Positions 62,386 to 64,000 of a DNA stretch of 64,000 nt are shown one piece after another (within the stretch, counting starts at the first letter, position 1; each line of letters begins with the position of its first letter). Origin of the DNA: an uncultured Draconibacterium sp. (GTDB taxonomy: Bacteria; Bacteroidota; Bacteroidia; Bacteroidales; Prolixibacteraceae). Under the pieces are notes generated by a model, which ran no database searches, was not told where the DNA came from, and saw only the letters and a list, made by a program, of their open reading frames with translations. Where the stretch lies: assembly GCF_913060805.1 (NCBI RefSeq), contig NZ_CAJXTC010000015.1:1-64000 (forward strand). The letters are read 5' to 3'. The position numbers were made by a program, and so were the translations under genes.

Positions 62386-64000
62386 ACCAAGATTATTAGC
62401 GAAACAGGATCTACCGTAACAGTATCTTCAACAAGTTCTATTCCCTCTTCATTAATGCTATTGGCATCAGCTATAACTTTGTACCGTCCTTCGGGTAACG
62501 GAAATTCAACCTCCTCCTCGTTTCCATTAAAAATGAGGAATATTTTTGACCAGTTGTCGCCAACCGCTTTTGCGTCTATACAATAAGAAACTACCCCGAT
62601 TTTATATTCGGCACAGAAATTCAAATCTTTTCTGATCGCATCGGCAGAAGTCATTCGGAATGCCGGATGATTTTTCCGCAGCTGAATCAATTTCTGAAAG
62701 TATTCAAAAACATCGATGTATTCATTTTTGCGGCTCCAGTCGATCTGGTTCACCGAGTCGGGCGATTTATAGGAGTTTCCGTTCCCACCTTTTGTCCGGC
62801 AAAAATCAACTCCGGCATGCAACAACGGTACGCCTTGTGAAGTCAAAACCAGTGCTCCGGCAAGTTTTACGCGCTTGCGCAACTCCTCATCTGTTGCTTT
62901 TGGCAAACTTTGTTTCAGTTTATCCCAAAGCGTATAATTATCGTGGCACGATACATAATTGATACATTGGTCGGGCTCGGCAGCCCACGCCGTATCTACT
63001 GTATCGATGTAGCCGTAATTCACCTGAGGATGATAAACAGCCGCGGTGATTCCAAATTTCACAGCCTCCTCGCGCAGGTTAAGTCCGCTCACAAAACCTT
63101 TCGACTTTTTATCGCCGTGGTTTCCTTTCAAAGCATCGCGAAAATCGTCGTTAAAGCTGGCTATTCTTCGCATTGCCGAAGTGTTCCTTTTCACTGCCCG
63201 TTTCGATTCCGGCATCGGACTTTGGTCGGCAGCCCAGCCTTCGCCGTAAAGAAACAAGCCACGATCGATTTTATCCAACGACTTTCGGATTTCCTGCATG
63301 GTTTTCAGATCGTGAATACCCATCAGATCGAAACGAAAACCATCAACATGAAATTCCTCCACCCAGTAGTTAAGCGTATCGATAATATATTTACGTACCA
63401 TTTCGCGCTCCGACGCCAGTTCGTTGCCACAACCTGATGCGTTTGAAAACGAACCATCCTCTTTTTGGCGGTAAAAATACCCCGGAACGATTTGGTTAAA
63501 AACCGATTCTTTGGCGTAGTAAGTGTGGTTAAAAACCACATCCAGAATTACACCAATTCCGTTGCCATGCAAAGCTTTTACCAACTCCTTAAATTCCACA
63601 ATTCGTTTGCGCCCGTCGTAAGCATCCGTTGCATACGAACCTTCCAGCGCGTTATAATGCATGGGATCGTAACCCCAGTTATATTTTTCAAGTGGTTTTT
63701 CTTCGTCAACCGTCACATAATCGTTCACCGGCAACAGATGAACATGCGTAACTCCCAATTCTTTTAAATGATCGATACCCGTTTTTACTCCTTCCGGCGT
63801 TCGTGTTCCTTCTTCGGTAAATCCCAGGAACTTGCCTTTGTTTTCAATCCCTGAATTTTCGGCAATGGAGAAATCACGAACATGCGTTTCATAAATTACT
63901 GCATCGGTAAAACTATTGTAACGCGGACCATTGTCGTAAACCCATTCTTCAGGATTTGTGGTGTTCGGATTGTAGATCATTCCACGCAAACCGTTCGCAC
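62367..64000 (-). CDS. Type I pullulanase (GH13), N-terminus beyond window
   Basis: The open frame runs off the right end; about 544 residues are seen. It hydrolyses alpha-1,6 branch points of pullulan, starch or glycogen. NPNTTNPEEWVYDN and the pullulanase signature YNWGYDPMHYNALEGSY lie near the visible N-terminus. The GH13 conserved regions follow: GVILDVVFNHTY, VDGFRFDLMGIHD with the nucleophile aspartate, LYGEGWAADQ with the acid/base glutamate, and NYVSCHDNYTLWDKL with the transition-state aspartate. A beta-sandwich closes the protein. No secretion signal can be judged from this part. Confidence 0.93.
   Translation of the reverse strand, partial: ANGLRGMIYNPNTTNPEEWVYDNGPRYNSFTDAVIYETHVRDFSIAENSGIENKGKFLGFTEEGTRTPEGVKTGIDHLKELGVTHVHLLPVNDYVTVDEEKPLEKYNWGYDPMHYNALEGSYATDAYDGRKRIVEFKELVKALHGNGIGVILDVVFNHTYYAKESVFNQIVPGYFYRQKEDGSFSNASGCGNELASEREMVRKYIIDTLNYWVEEFHVDGFRFDLMGIHDLKTMQEIRKSLDKIDRGLFLYGEGWAADQSPMPESKRAVKRNTSAMRRIASFNDDFRDALKGNHGDKKSKGFVSGLNLREEAVKFGITAAVYHPQVNYGYIDTVDTAWAAEPDQCINYVSCHDNYTLWDKLKQSLPKATDEELRKRVKLAGALVLTSQGVPLLHAGVDFCRTKGGNGNSYKSPDSVNQIDWSRKNEYIDVFEYFQKLIQLRKNHPAFRMTSADAIRKDLNFCAEYKIGVVSYCIDAKAVGDNWSKIFLIFNGNEEEVEFPLPEGRYKVIADANSINEEGIELVEDTVTVDPVSLIILVQAENV

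Overview
The window looks like chromosomal DNA from a marine or sediment Bacteroidota, most likely of the Marinilabiliales/Prolixibacteraceae type; this assignment is inferred from gene content, not from a marker gene. The supports are: Bacteroidota-type promoters (TTG, about 18-21 bp, then TAnnTTTG); a PorP/SprF protein beside giant SprB/HYR adhesins and a T9SS-sorted PNGase F-like enzyme, all pointing to type IX secretion; an atpD-atpC pair forming its own transcription unit; a B12-dependent ribonucleotide reductase; and many secreted glycoside hydrolases. I found no tRNA, rRNA, CRISPR, phage or insertion sequence. The window cuts a gene at each end: an adhesin on the left and a pullulanase on the right.

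Region 1-11.6 kb is a surface-adhesin locus read leftwards: a 2389-residue secreted protein with SprB and HYR repeats, then PorP/SprF, then a second giant adhesin that leaves the window. The two adhesins share a homologous N-terminal head. The promoter of the first has a perfect inverted repeat touching its -7 box. Region 11.6-25.2 kb is mostly housekeeping: M19 dipeptidase, DUF3810 membrane metalloprotease-like protein, MBL-fold hydrolase, small lipoprotein, RlmN, amidase, family 9 glycosyltransferase, ATP synthase beta and epsilon, and an MMPL/RND transporter translationally coupled to a polyprenyl diphosphate synthase. Two non-coding palindromic elements lie here: one about 150 bp at 16.7-16.86 kb, and one REP-like at 18.6-18.75 kb.

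Region 25.2-41 kb holds secreted beta-propeller proteins, an exported L-isoaspartyl methyltransferase, a compact YceI / outer-membrane barrel / YceI-like / Rrf2 operon, a cytochrome c-sugar dehydrogenase fusion, a three-gene operon (SDR, metallophosphoesterase, NAD(P)-binding protein), a PNGase F-like T9SS cargo protein and a large GAF-domain protein.

Region 41-52.7 kb is a carbohydrate-use locus: alpha-L-rhamnosidase GH78 with a co-directional DoxX/TIM-barrel fusion protein; then a threonine synthase-like (probable cysteate synthase) gene; then a degenerate Nudix-type regulator, a GH2 beta-galactosidase and a GH30 enzyme. A perfect inverted repeat lies before the regulator and tandem direct repeats lie before GH2. 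No SusC/SusD pair is present in the window. Region 52.7-64 kb returns to core functions: lycopene cyclase and Kdo transferase in one operon, class II ribonucleotide reductase, two LytTR proteins, GcvH, TsaE, alanine dehydrogenase, an orphan 170-residue protein and a type I pullulanase.

All calls rest on reading translations, motifs and spacing by eye; no database search was run.
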